Under the pieces are notes generated by a model. That model ran no database searches. It was given only the letters and a program-made list of their open reading frames with translations, and was not told where the DNA came from. This document shows positions 23,507 to 34,700 of a stretch of DNA of 64,000 bases, piece after piece. The stretch is taken from contig NC_081340.1 of the NCBI RefSeq assembly GCF_022539665.2, forward strand, positions 1,984,001 to 2,048,000. Direction: 5' to 3'. This DNA is from Daphnia carinata. Lineage: Eukaryota; Arthropoda; Branchiopoda; Diplostraca; Daphniidae. Numbering within the stretch: position 1 is the first letter of the stretch; each line of letters starts with the position of its first letter. The position numbers and the translations under genes were made by a program.

Positions 23507-26500
23507 ATGTCGAGCACTTTCGTGGCCGACACCACAGATGATAATTCCTCTGCTGGAAATACTGTCATCATAATTGTTAATGATGACACAGGAAACATAT
23601 CAGTTGATCAGGAAACACTTCAACTTCTCAGTAAGTTGCCACGTTTTGGAGGGAAAATCATAATATAACAAATAATTTTTTTTTTCAGCTTCCCAAGAGA
23701 ACACAACTCTGAGTGTAGTTAGAGTCAATGAAGCTGCAGGAGATAATAGCACAGATGTCAATATTACTGTAGAAGAGGATTTTAACCCAGGATCTAGTAG
23801 TATACTAAAGGGGAACGAAGAAGACATAATGGAAACAGACCAGGAAATTGCTCAAGTTAATGGGAATGCTAAAACTGGACTGAAAATTAATGAACAAGTG
23901 TTAGAGACAACAGATCCACTTCTAGCCCTAGACCAGGAAGAAATTGAGAAAATTGAACATGCATTACAGGCAGAAGCTGGGGCCTTTTTTAATAATATCC
24001 TTCCCCCAGAGGCTGGGCTGGATGAGTTGCTGGACCCTGAGCTTACAGGAGGTTTGTACTAGAATTTTGAGTAGCATTCTTGTTTATATCATATAATGTG
24101 TTATCTATTAGAACCAGATGATACTGAAGCTGTTGCATCCATCTCACTTGATCACTGCTACTCAGCTGTTCATGGTTCGACGATTAATAACACACGAAAC
24201 GTTGATAGTGCGATGAGTTCCGAGATCGATAGTTCTGACAGTGTCTCAACGGGTAGAGGTGGCGGCGGATCAAGACGCCAACCGTCGCCAAAACGACGTT
24301 CACAACGTCAAATTGACAGACAAGAAATGGAACAGTTGAAGAAGATCCGCGCAGAGAATGAAGAACTTTTGAAAAAGGAAAAAGAGGAGATGAATCAAAC
24401 TCAACAAGTCAGTCCGCCCAAAAAAGAAGTTGAAGAGGATTCAGAAGAGACACTATTTGTCCCAGTTCCGCAAAGTGTTGCACGTGATGCAACTCCACCT
24501 GCTCCGGCGCAGCCACTCAGTCGTTTAGCTGTAATTCGTCAAAAGCTACAACAGGACATCCTTAGCGTTGACCCCGTCAAAGCCAAGGTTCACACACTAC
24601 CTTTAAACCAACCCGTCAAGACGCCCTTGTCCAAAACGCAGCCCCTAGCCAAAACCCCTCAAACAGTTCCCGCCAAAACACCAACGGTGGCGGCACAAAC
24701 AAAATCGCTAGCTGTAGTTGAAGTTAAATCACCACAAACGGCACGAGCGCCCCTTTCGCCTCAAAAATCACTTTCGCCTCAAAAGAAAATCGATTCAGAT
24801 AGGCAATCTCCTTTGTCGCGCGTTTCATCGTCTGGCGGAGTCGCCCGGCCAAGACGTGAAAACCGTCAACCGCCCAAACATCTTCGTGAAGCTTTCAACC
24901 AGCTTGAGTTTGAAGGTATCGAGAAACTAGTAAAGAAGACATCCGTTGCCAAAAGTGTTTCATCTTCAGATGAACAACCCAGTAAGATGTTTGACAGTTC
25001 GGTTAATGAAGAAATACCTGACGATCCACTTGAAACTTCGCCGAAAAAAATGGATCAGTCCAAAGAAGGTTTTTATATAACAGCTAAATTTTTTTTCTTG
25101 TTAAGAAAAATTCTAAATAAAAATTCAAAACTTAATTTGACAGATGAGGACGATGGTGATGATGATTTAGATGACGATGATGACGATGATCCAGAGGGTG
25201 AAGGTTCTGAGTCAGAAGAGAATGAAGATGATCCCGATCGATTGTGGTGTGTCTGTCGAGAGCCTCACAACAATCGCTTTATGATCTGTTGCGACAAGTG
25301 CGAGGAATGGTTTCATGGGAAATGCGTCGGCATAACACGAGGAATGGGCCGCGAACTTGAACTGAAGAAACTTGAATGGATCTGTCCGAAATGTGTCAGA
25401 CAAGAATATGCTGATACCCAAGAACCGTTTATCCATTTACAGGTGAAAATAATTTTACATGTACTTATAAATCCCTCCTGTTTTACATTTTTTTCTCTTT
25501 ATTGGTCCAGGACATTGAATCACCGGAGAAACCAAATCCAGCAACAGAGGAAAAGACGGCAATAGTCAAACCAGTAGAGAAACCTATCAATCCGAGGAAT
25601 GCGGAGCAGACCAAAACAGCTAAAGAGAATGCAAAACTCAAAGCTCAAATGACACAACGAAGGGCTCGTGTTAGTTCAAGTGGAAGTGGCACGGCTGAGG
25701 AAGCTACAGCTGTGCCCCGACGTTGTATTGGTGCTGGATGCAAGAGTGATGCGCGGGTAAATAGCGTGTACTGTAGCGAAGCGTGTATCGCGAGTCACGT
25801 ACGGGACTCACTCATCGCCATGAGCAAAGAAAAAACCAAACAGGCCCAATTGCAGGAACCACCCAGTCCCAGTACACCTCCTACACCTTTAGGTGCGTCT
25901 AAGTGGAAAGAGTCAGTCGAATTTGGCCAGCTGATGAGTCAACCAACTCCACCTTTGGCTTCAAAATCGAAAGCCATTAATCAGTTGAAAAAATCTGTTT
26001 CATCGGAAGGAACTGCGAAACCGGCCAATTTGGCAGACGATACACCCGTCCCGGTGTTGGAAAGGAAAACGGGGAAAATCTTGACTGGCTCATCAGCTCC
26101 CAAAGTTTCCAATTTGGAACAATGGCTGAAGGACAATTCAACGTTTGAAGTTATCAAACCAGCGACGCTGCCGACAAATAAACCTCGCTTGTCTCTCTTG
26201 TCTACAACACCAACGGGCTCATCAATGTTGAACGCTAAATCGACGACGCCAACATCATTAACGAGTCAAGCATCATCCCCGTCTTCTTCTGCGTCGTTGC
26301 CCAGGATCAAAACCGACAATAATAGTTCTAAGAAATCGAGCGAATCATCGTCAGCGTCAAAGTCGCACCTGATTCGAAAGAGGTCCATTGAAACGTCCAA
26401 AGATGAGGAGGCGCCGAAAAAGGCTGTTCAGTCAGATCCGGAGTCAACTCGTGCCAGGTCCAAGAGCTCATTGAAGGAGACCTTGTGGAACCGGTGCAAG

Positions 26501-29500
26501 GATGCCACTGACCTGGAAATTGATGAACAGACAGTCGAACAGGTTGCCACTGAAGTAGAAGAAGCTCTCTATCGCCTCTTCAACAAAGATGTCGGCATGA
26601 AATACAAAGCTAAATACCGCAGTCTGATTTTTAATATCAAAGACCCCAAAAATCTCGGCTTGTTCCGCAAGATCATTGAAAAGCAGATTACACCTGGTAA
26701 GTTTGAGAAGTTTATTTGGCCACACGTACACGTCGAGCAGCAATTAGTCCCATTAATGGGGATTTTTTTTTTTTAATGTCTTTTTGGCACTTAATCAATA
26801 CCGCCATTATATCCAATATGGAGACTCGATCAGCTCTATCTGGCGGTCAGGATAAGCTTGACGTACAGCGTACTTCATTATAGAATCCAACGATACAGAC
26901 AACATCTCGCCTGACCTTGATTGGTTAGCTATATTTCACCGTTTATATTTACAGGTCAATTGGTTAAGATGTCGACGGAAGAGCTGGCGTCCAAGGAATT
27001 GGCTGAATGGCGTGAACAGGAGGCTAAGCATCAACTGGACATTATACAAAAGACTGAACTAGAACTCATGAACATGTCCAATAAATATCTGGTCAAGACT
27101 CACAAAGGCGAAGAGATCATCGAGGAGGCCGGCAAGGAGCTCGACGAACGAGATTCAGCCACATCGACCACGACTGTTGTTCCAGCGCCACTCCTTGAAG
27201 CTCTTCAGGACACCACGTCCAAGCACAAATCGCATTTGTTCGACCTCAACTGTCAAATTTGCACCAATAAGATCAAAGAGGAAGACGTTGAAAAGGATAA
27301 GAGTAGTACCAGTAGCTCCAATACTAGTTCGAGGAAGAACAGCGAGAAGAGTTCCAGACAGAGCTCGCATTATTCCGAGTCCAGCAGCAAACGATCCGAC
27401 AAAGATCGTAGAGAGCGTGATAGGAAGAAAAAGGATCACGACAAAGACCGGAGTCGTCATCGTCCTTCAAGGAGCAAAGAAAGGCATCACAGGCATCGCT
27501 CTGATAAGGAAAAGGAACGAGCCAAAGAGAGGAAAAAGGACGACGATAAGAAAGAAGATGCCAAGAAAGAAGAAATTAAGAAGGAAGAAGTTAAGAAGGA
27601 AGATGTTAAGAAAGATGAAATTAAGAAGGAGGATAAAGTCCCTACTCCGGAGTCGGTCAAGCAGGATCCTGAAATCGGACAAGTTTTGGCCGTCAAGCAA
27701 GACAATGGTGCATCTGTCGACGAATCAGAAGCATTGCCAATAGCCAGTGCAGACGACATGGCCGTGGAAGTACAACCGGTTCAAGAAAAAAAGAAAGAAG
27801 AAGAAGAGGAGCCTTCCAGTAAACAGGAACCGACATCTACAGTTAGCATCAAGTACGATTACCTTTTCACTCCACGTTTATAAACATTTTCATTTAAATG
27901 CTCATTTATGAATTCAGGACTCCGGAACAGCAGTCGTCGCCGCCGGAGACGGGTCCAGTAGTCTGGAAGGGTATCATTAACAGTGTCGAGACTGGCAAAG
28001 TCAATGTTCAAGCACTCGACGTGAGTATAGCAAAATCCCGTTAGGTGTTGAGTTTTATCCACTATATTCTTTCTATTGAATTTTAGATGAGTGGGACGTC
28101 AGATCTGGCGGATTTGGAAATGCCTTCATCGTTGGATGTTGTGGGTCGTATCAGGCCGGAAATGGTATGGGATTATGTGAATCAAACAAGGCGAGCGGGC
28201 ACGCGAGATATCGTTGTTTTCAAGTTCACTCCTGCCTCGGATTCAGATCGAAAGCACTATTCATCTTTTCTCAGTCACATGTACAAACATAATCGGTTTG
28301 CCGTGGTCGGGGCCGTCTCTAAGCTTATCAAGGACTTCTATGTTGTTCCTTTACCTAAAGATAGTCCTATTCCTTTGGCGCTGGTTTCTTTATCTTCAGG
28401 GACTAAATGTAAGTATCGTCTTTACCTCATGGCATTTTGTAATGATTACACATTCATTGATTTGTTTACAGCTTTGGACGAGAATCGTACCTCAAGTTTG
28501 CTATTAGGTGTTGTGGTACGAGCGAGGAAGAAGCGACCGGCTGATCAGGCCTCGAATGGTGGAGCTTCGGTGCCTCACAAAGCGGCCAAATTGGCCAAGA
28601 TGTCGGCCAAGATTTCATCTCCCAGTAATGCCAGTAGCAGTTCACCCAGTCTGAATTACATTCCCACCTCGCGAGCCACAACCAAAATGCCTAATAAAAG
28701 TGATCAGGCGAATCTAGCCACTAAAGCCGAACCTATTTCCAGCGGCTCCAAATCGCAAGATGATGCGCCCTATAGTCCTGGCCAACTTCTCGGCGAAGAA
28801 GAAGAGCCCATCCCAGGTAAATTTGCGTCTTAACTCATGTTTAAGTTTAATGTTTATTCATTGATTTTTTGTGGGAAATAGTAATTGTCGATGACGACTT
28901 GTTGAAGCAACAAGCCATGCTGGAAGAATTAAATCGCCAAATTGAAGCTCAGAAACAGGAGCTGGCCTCCATGTCGGCTGAAGTGGCGGCAACCACACCA
29001 CCGGAAATGATGATACCCGGTTTGGGCGAACCCGTTATACCTGGGCTTGGAGAGCCTTCTACGTCCTCCGCAGCTGCGTGGACAAGTGTCGATACCAGGG
29101 TAACACCTTCTACCGATCCACCATTCGATCATTCGGCGAAACCAGCGCCAGCGTCGATTAATAATCTCAATATCAGTAACTTGCAGGTAAGACAAACGAA
29201 TGTTGAGCTAACTAAATTGGACTAAATAATTGTCTTGATATGAACAGGAAATTATCAGCACGATTCAAAAGAAGGAAATGGAAATGAAAATGACGAGTAA
29301 ACCGTCAGAAGATCGCCCTCTGCCGATCGAGCTTTTCTCCCCGCACGATGTCGACATGAGAATAGCGGGTCCTATTCCAGTGCAACCGATCGTCCCAGTT
29401 CAGCCCGTAGTTCCGATAGTGGTGCCGGCTGTAACACCAGCACCGGAAAAAAAGAAGCCGAGTCTTTTAAATCAGTTGACTGACGAGCAATTGCTGGCCA

Positions 29501-29751
29501 AAGCCATGGAGATGGAAATGGAACAGGCCGGAATACCTACAACGCCGATGGCTGGCCAGCCATTTTTCCCTCCGCCGCGAGGGGCTATTCCGTATCCCCC
29601 TATGGGACCAGGTATGCCACCCGGCCCACCGATGATGGGGCATCCTCGACCGTTCCGTTCGCCTCCGTTCATGGGGGCGCGTTCCTCTTTCAATTCGCCG
29701 CCAACTCAAGGTGGCAATTTCCGGACAAGACCCAATAAGAAAAAGCGCTAA
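23507..29751 (+). CDS. PHD / TFIIS-M / SPOC protein (PHF3-DIDO1 family)
   Basis: Nuclear protein of the family containing vertebrate PHF3, DIDO1 and SPOCD1 and fly PPS; members bind chromatin marks and RNA polymerase II. Domains in order are a PHD finger (LWCVCREPHNNRFMICCDKC ... EWFHGKCVG ... WICPKC, about 25243-25400), a Cys-rich knuckle (RCIGAGCKSD ... VYCSEAC, near 25730), and a TFIIS central domain (YKAKYRSLIFNIKDPKNLGL, near 26600, continuing after a 260-bp intron at 26957). A charged Ser/Arg/Lys/Glu region follows (about 27290-27640). The SPOC domain runs from PVVWKGIINSVETGKVNVQA (near 27950) to LLLGVVVRARKK (near 28530). The tail is Pro/Gly/Met-rich and ends RTRPNKKKR. The ATG at 23507 heads an acidic N-terminus. 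About eleven exons. Whether it is closer to PHF3 or DIDO1 cannot be settled by eye. Confidence 0.92.
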
Positions 29752-30395
29752 ATTTTGTACAGTCCCATCATGCCCCAACACTACAACCCACGTCCCTCGT
29801 TGATTCTCAAGACCTCCTTATTGCACTTTGGGAGTTCCAACAATTTTTGAAATCGTGCGAGTTTTTGTTGTTTCATGTCGATAGACAGGACACATACACA
29901 GAGCTAAAGCGGTGGGGTGAAGAAATTACAGTACTACAATTCGACCACCCCATTTAGCTGACCCAACAAGGAAAAAGAAATGTTAAAGACGCCAATTACG
30001 TTCGCTATTCCCCACAGCTAACGATTTTGTTTTTATACCTTTTTTTAAATTTCTCTTTCAGTTTATGTGTGTTTCCCTTATTCTGTCTTGATACTGTAGT
30101 CACATGCATTGTGTCGTTCTCATACAATCGGACCACCAAACACACGCAATACAACACACTCTCATTCATCATATATTTTTAAAGAAAAGAATTTCTTCGT
30201 TTATGTCATTGCCATCTATTTTGTATATCCACTACGAACTGGTTCAGGCTGGGATATTATTTAACCATGTTTGTCTTTTAATATTGGGGAACGAACGATA
30301 GCACTAAACCTTCATTTACTCCCACAGGAACACTTTTCGTTTCGACTTTACTCCTGCGGAAAAAAGATCCATTAAAATTTCAGCCAATCTAACAG
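29752..30395. other. Convergent 3' regions
   Basis: Lies between the stop of the PHF3/DIDO1-type gene (+) and that of the SLC3 heavy chain (-). It is AT-rich, with 3' UTR material expected from both sides and no coding signal. Confidence 0.55.
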
Positions 30396-32692
30396 CTATT
30401 TTAACTCATACCCTCTAGTTGTAGAATTGCTGACTGCCGTTGAAGAACGCAGTACAGCCTGAGCCTCTGAGGGGATGGTAGGTTCCTTTGAAAAATCTAC
30501 AGATGTATCTTTTTCGCCCAGGTTAAGCACGACGAGGTATCCGGGAGCTCCCTTTCGTATTCTAAGTAAGAACAATATACATGCTCAACCTGTATGATTT
30601 GATTGAATATTTTGGGAGCTTACCTAGTGAAAGCAAAGATGTCTTCGGTCGTTACGTTTAGGAAGCTCATGGTTCCATGCATAATGGCTGGCTGTTTGCG
30701 CAAGTTGACCAGCTCACGGTAGATATTGAGGTAGCTATTGGTTATACCCATTTGATCCTTCGCATTAATGGTATCAACATTACTGCCGATTGGATACCAA
30801 GGCGTGCTGGCATTAGTGAAACCAGTCGTGTTTGACGAGTCCCATTGGTAGGGACTGCGCGCTTGGTTACAATGGGAATCTGCAGTCAGTTTATTACCAG
30901 TAGGGCAACTGAGTATTTCGCCCTCTTTTAGAGGAACGTCTTCCATTCCAATTTCATCACCATAATAGGTAAATGGTGTGCCCGGCAGTAGCAGTTGCAC
31001 CATAGCCATTGCATCGATTAGTTTAGAACCCAACCGAGATGCCACGCGTTCCGTATCTCCATTACCCAGTACCCAGTTTGGCCATCCATGAACTTCACTG
31101 ACTTGCTCCAAATATGAAAGAATTTCATTTTTCAGTCCAGTTCCAGTAAATCCAGCTTGTTGCCTCACGAATTTTGAGTTGACTGGTAAATCTGCAAGCG
31201 GCTTGGTGGCATCACCGTAGTATTTCATAGCACTGGCGCCTTCGGTATCCTCCGCCTCAACAAACAGAACCCTAGTTGAAAAACCATAAGTATCCAGTTT
31301 TAATTGGTAACATCAATAACAAAGGTTACCTATGTTCTCCGTCTTTATCTTCAAACTCTTGCAGAATAGCACGAAGATCACCGACAAAGTTGTACGTTTC
31401 ATCAAGATTCTTTGTATAAATATGGTCAAGCGACGCGTAGGGTCCGGGGGAGATTCCAGGAACCTGTGGTTCATCCATAGTCATATTCGCCGCCTCATAT
31501 AAATAGGGAACGGACAGGAGTCGGAAACCAGACACGCCTTGTTCTAGCCAAAATCTGGTTATGTTCTTCAGTTCATTTTGCACTTTCACACTGCGTAAGT
31601 TTAAATCAGGCTGATCTGGTCCATAAACGTGATAATAGTATTGCTTTCTGTTCTCATCAAACGTCCATGATGTGTTCCCAAATATGCTTAGCTGTTAACG
31701 ACCAATAAATGTTACAAAACATGGCAAGAGGAATAAAAAATAAAGTGAGCTTACCCAATTATTGGGCGGTCCACTATTCTTCCCATCATGCCAGACAAAG
31801 CAATCGCCGCAGTCACCGTTGGCATCTGCAGCCGACTGCATGAACCAAGGATGCTTGGTACTTGCATGATTCATCACGAGATCCAAAATTATTTTCAAAC
31901 CTACAAAATGATTTGTCTATTTAGGAAAACGAAATATCGGAAATCACGGACTTCTTACCCTCCTGTTTTGCAGCTGTGATCAAGTCTTTGAGATCTTGAA
32001 GGTTACCATACGTTGGGTTAATCTCAAGGAAATTGACAATTTCGTGACCATACGGTGGATTTTCTTTACTTGTCGCAAAAATGGGAGAAATTGAGATCAT
32101 ATTGACACCCAGGTGAACAAAATGATTCAATCGTCCCATTATTCCTGTGTTTTGGAGTAAGAGGGTGCTTGTGATTACTTAATAAATTTGGCTAGAATTT
32201 TGGCTGTGATGATACCTCTCAAGTCTCCTTTTCCATCTTGATCTTGATTGGGCCCACTGTCCTGAAAGGATTTAGGATTGACAGAATATACCACACCCTT
32301 TTGCCAGTATTCTAGTGGAGCTGGAGCAGGGCACTTGGGAGCTAGCACAACAATGGCAATAGCACCAACCAACATAGCAAACCAGCTAATCCAGAATAAA
32401 GCAAAAAGGGTCCATCGAAGTTTTTTCCAGAATGGATCGTTGGCAAACTTCATGAGTTCTTCCTTGCCCATGCCAGCAAAAGCCACATCAACAGTCCCAA
32501 TCTCAACTGCAGATTCATCAGTGTTCTTGGTGAATTTGACTTGACCAAGATCACCACCTTTTCCTCAGTCTGTTGTGTCAAGTTGCCTCTAGATTCGCTT
32601 TTCGAGCCAAGGGATTCAATAGATTCTGTCCTAGCTTTGGGCGCCATTTCGCCCTTTTGGGGCTCTACTCCATTGTAGTTTTCGTTCATCAT
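30396..32692 (-). CDS. SLC3-type heavy chain of heteromeric amino-acid transporter (4F2hc/rBAT-like), frame broken near the start
   Basis: Type II membrane glycoprotein that escorts SLC7 light chains to the plasma membrane. A cytosolic start beginning [14 protein letters not shown] (32692) leads to [21 protein letters not shown] and one membrane segment (about 32350-32420), then a glycosidase-fold ectodomain. Ectodomain marks include [18 protein letters not shown] (near 31870), [15 protein letters not shown] (near 31510) and [18 protein letters not shown] (near 30950). The catalytic Asp expected in GFRxDAV is Leu, and the NHD motif reads NGD. Loss of these residues favours a transporter subunit over an active glucosidase. 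The reading frame shifts by one base near 32557-32567: the N-terminal frame runs on into unrelated sequence, while the conserved [10 protein letters not shown]...[10 protein letters not shown] frame begins there. One extra base in a run of four T would repair it, so a sequencing error is likely. An alternative 5' exon is possible. Confidence 0.88.
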
Positions 32693-34165
32693 TCCCAAAG
32701 GGTTTGGCGGATTCGAAGACAAAACCTGAATACCCATAAAAAACGGATCATGATTACACTTATATAAATATACACAATGAAACGCGGATTACGTTCAGCA
32801 CAAAAAAGAAGATAAATTCCTTGCTGAAGTATAATTTTAAATCGAAGTTTTAGCTGGAGGCGTATGAAGCTGCTTGTCTGCTATTCCTGCTATCTAGCTC
32901 ACTGTGATATCCGTAATATTTAACCGCTCAATAAACAAAATAGATCTTAAAAATATTAAATTGACTGAAATAGCTCTCTCTCGCTTTTCTTACCTGAATA
33001 CTGAATACCTGTATAGCCTTTCCCGTAAGAATTTTTCATGCTTTTATATTCTGCAACCAATAAACAGAAAAATTCGAAAGTTTTTCTAAGCGGAGGGATA
33101 CATGAAATCAATAATCTATGGTTGGCACTATGGTTGGCGTGAGAAACATGATATGTGTAGCCTACGGACAGCTACACGGAGCTTATTCCTTGTTTGTCTA
33201 TTGTTTTCAAAAGATAAATTTTGAAAGACTCGATACACTCATTTGCTCATAATAGTCATTGAGGGGTTCCAAATGGTCATACAGTTGTATACTGTTTTTT
33301 GTAGCCAATTGCCAGCACATATTAAAAATAAGCAAGCCAATTGGTTAAGTACGTTCATATGTAAGCAAGTATTGAGAAACGCATACTCCATTTTGTTTCT
33401 CCCGTACGATTTGTGAATTGTGCGACGCTGTGTAATTGCACTCATATTTGGAAGTCATGGACACCTGGTTGCTCCACTGGGGGAAAAAACGTTTTCTCTG
33501 AATTTCTTACTTTGACCACGTAATAATTTCGCTGATAGACAGTGCAAGAATGGATATTACCTCAGGGGGTCATTTCATTTTTTTAAAGGTATGGTTCAAA
33601 AAATCCGAAAACAAGTTGGTTTTTAGAAGTATTTTACTCAAATATGTGGGCCTGGAAAGACGATCAACTTTGAACGATAATCCTCTGTATGAAAGCATAT
33701 GAGATAAAGAAGTGCCATATCTAAGGAGATAACGTAACATTGTAAACTGCCTGCCATAAATTCCACATAGCCTATCTTCTTGTTTGATTTTAATTTTCAT
33801 TCGATTTCTTTTTGTTCTAAGGAACGAAACTGCTATGTTAAAGTTACATAAAATAGCCCTTTTAAGAGGCCTGCTTTTGATACAAAACCCCATTTTACAG
33901 AATTACGAGCTGAGATTCTTGGCTATATATTATAAACTTATACAATGAAGGAAAACCACCGCCACGTTGCCTCCAGAATCGTGCTGAGATTATTTACCAC
34001 AATTTCCTCGTTTCACAGAACAAGGTGACTCTGCATATATATATTTTTTTAAGATTCGTCGCGTAAAAGTACAATTGCTCATACATTCAAATTGCTATGG
34101 TGTTTCTCGTCAAATTTACACAAAATCATCCTTATTTGAAATGGCACGTTTAACATTTGTTGCAA
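32693..34165. other. Intergenic; 5' flank of SLC3 gene
   Basis: A probable splice acceptor (minus strand, GGTATTCAG at about 32727) suggests a non-coding upstream exon of the SLC3 gene. The rest is AT-rich with short open frames on both strands but no domain, repeat family or RNA gene recognised. Confidence 0.5.
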
Positions 34166-34238
34166 GCCTCGATAGCGCAGTAGGCAGCGCGCGAGTCTCA
34201 TAATCTCGAGGTCGTGAGTTCGAACCTCACTCGGGGCA
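34166..34238 (+). tRNA. tRNA-Met (CAT), elongator type
   Basis: A 73-base gene without intron. The acceptor stem GCCTCGA pairs with TCGGGGC, followed by discriminator A. The anticodon loop TCTCATAAT carries CAT, and the T arm contains GTTCGAACC. The sequence closely resembles eukaryotic elongator tRNA-Met. A run of 11 T follows at 34244. Confidence 0.96.
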
Positions 34239-34243
34239 CTATC

Positions 34244-34254
34244 TTTTTTTTTTT
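34244..34254 (+). terminator. RNA polymerase III terminator
   Basis: Eleven consecutive T start six bases after the tRNA-Met 3' end, the standard Pol III stop signal. Confidence 0.85.
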
Positions 34255-34700
34255 AAATACATGTGAGCTACACTAGCCATTAACATTACTAAGCTACATT
34301 GACTGTGGTTTTATTTAGATTTTTGAAAGGCATTCGATCTTGTTTACGCGTCTTCAGGAATATTGCGACCCAAATGGGGAATACAGGAGGAGAAAGGTTC
34401 CACTTTTCATGAAACACTGAAAAGTGAAATCTTCTCTATTCTATAAAAAAAAAAAGGGCGGACGTTGTGTGTGTGCATTTGATCTGATTGGCTGGCAGGT
34501 AGGTAGGTAGGCAGGTTTGTGTTTAACTATCATTCAAAACTTCATTAGAAAGTGTAAAGTTCGCAAAAAAAGAAATCTTAGAATGGCACTGGGATTTATT
34601 AACATGCAACAGGGTTCAACGAAGAACATAAACGACGATTAGTCATGCAGTGGATAAGCTTCGGATAAATATACCTCATTTTGCTAAGTACAAAACAACT
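34255..34700. other. Spacer between tRNA-Met and triokinase 3' end
   Basis: Contains a short GTAG/GCAG repeat near 34494-34516 and the expected 3' UTR of the minus-strand triokinase. No gene seen. Confidence 0.5.

Noticed and set aside
27177-27743. Long alternative frames on both strands over the PHF3/DIDO1-type gene
   Set aside because: They are shadows of the Lys/Glu/Ser/Arg-rich coding exon, whose own frame links the TFIIS-M and SPOC domains.
30396-32692. Annotation as an alpha-glucosidase/maltase
   Set aside because: There is a cytosolic [13 protein letters not shown] motif before a single membrane segment, and the catalytic Asp and the NHD His are lost.
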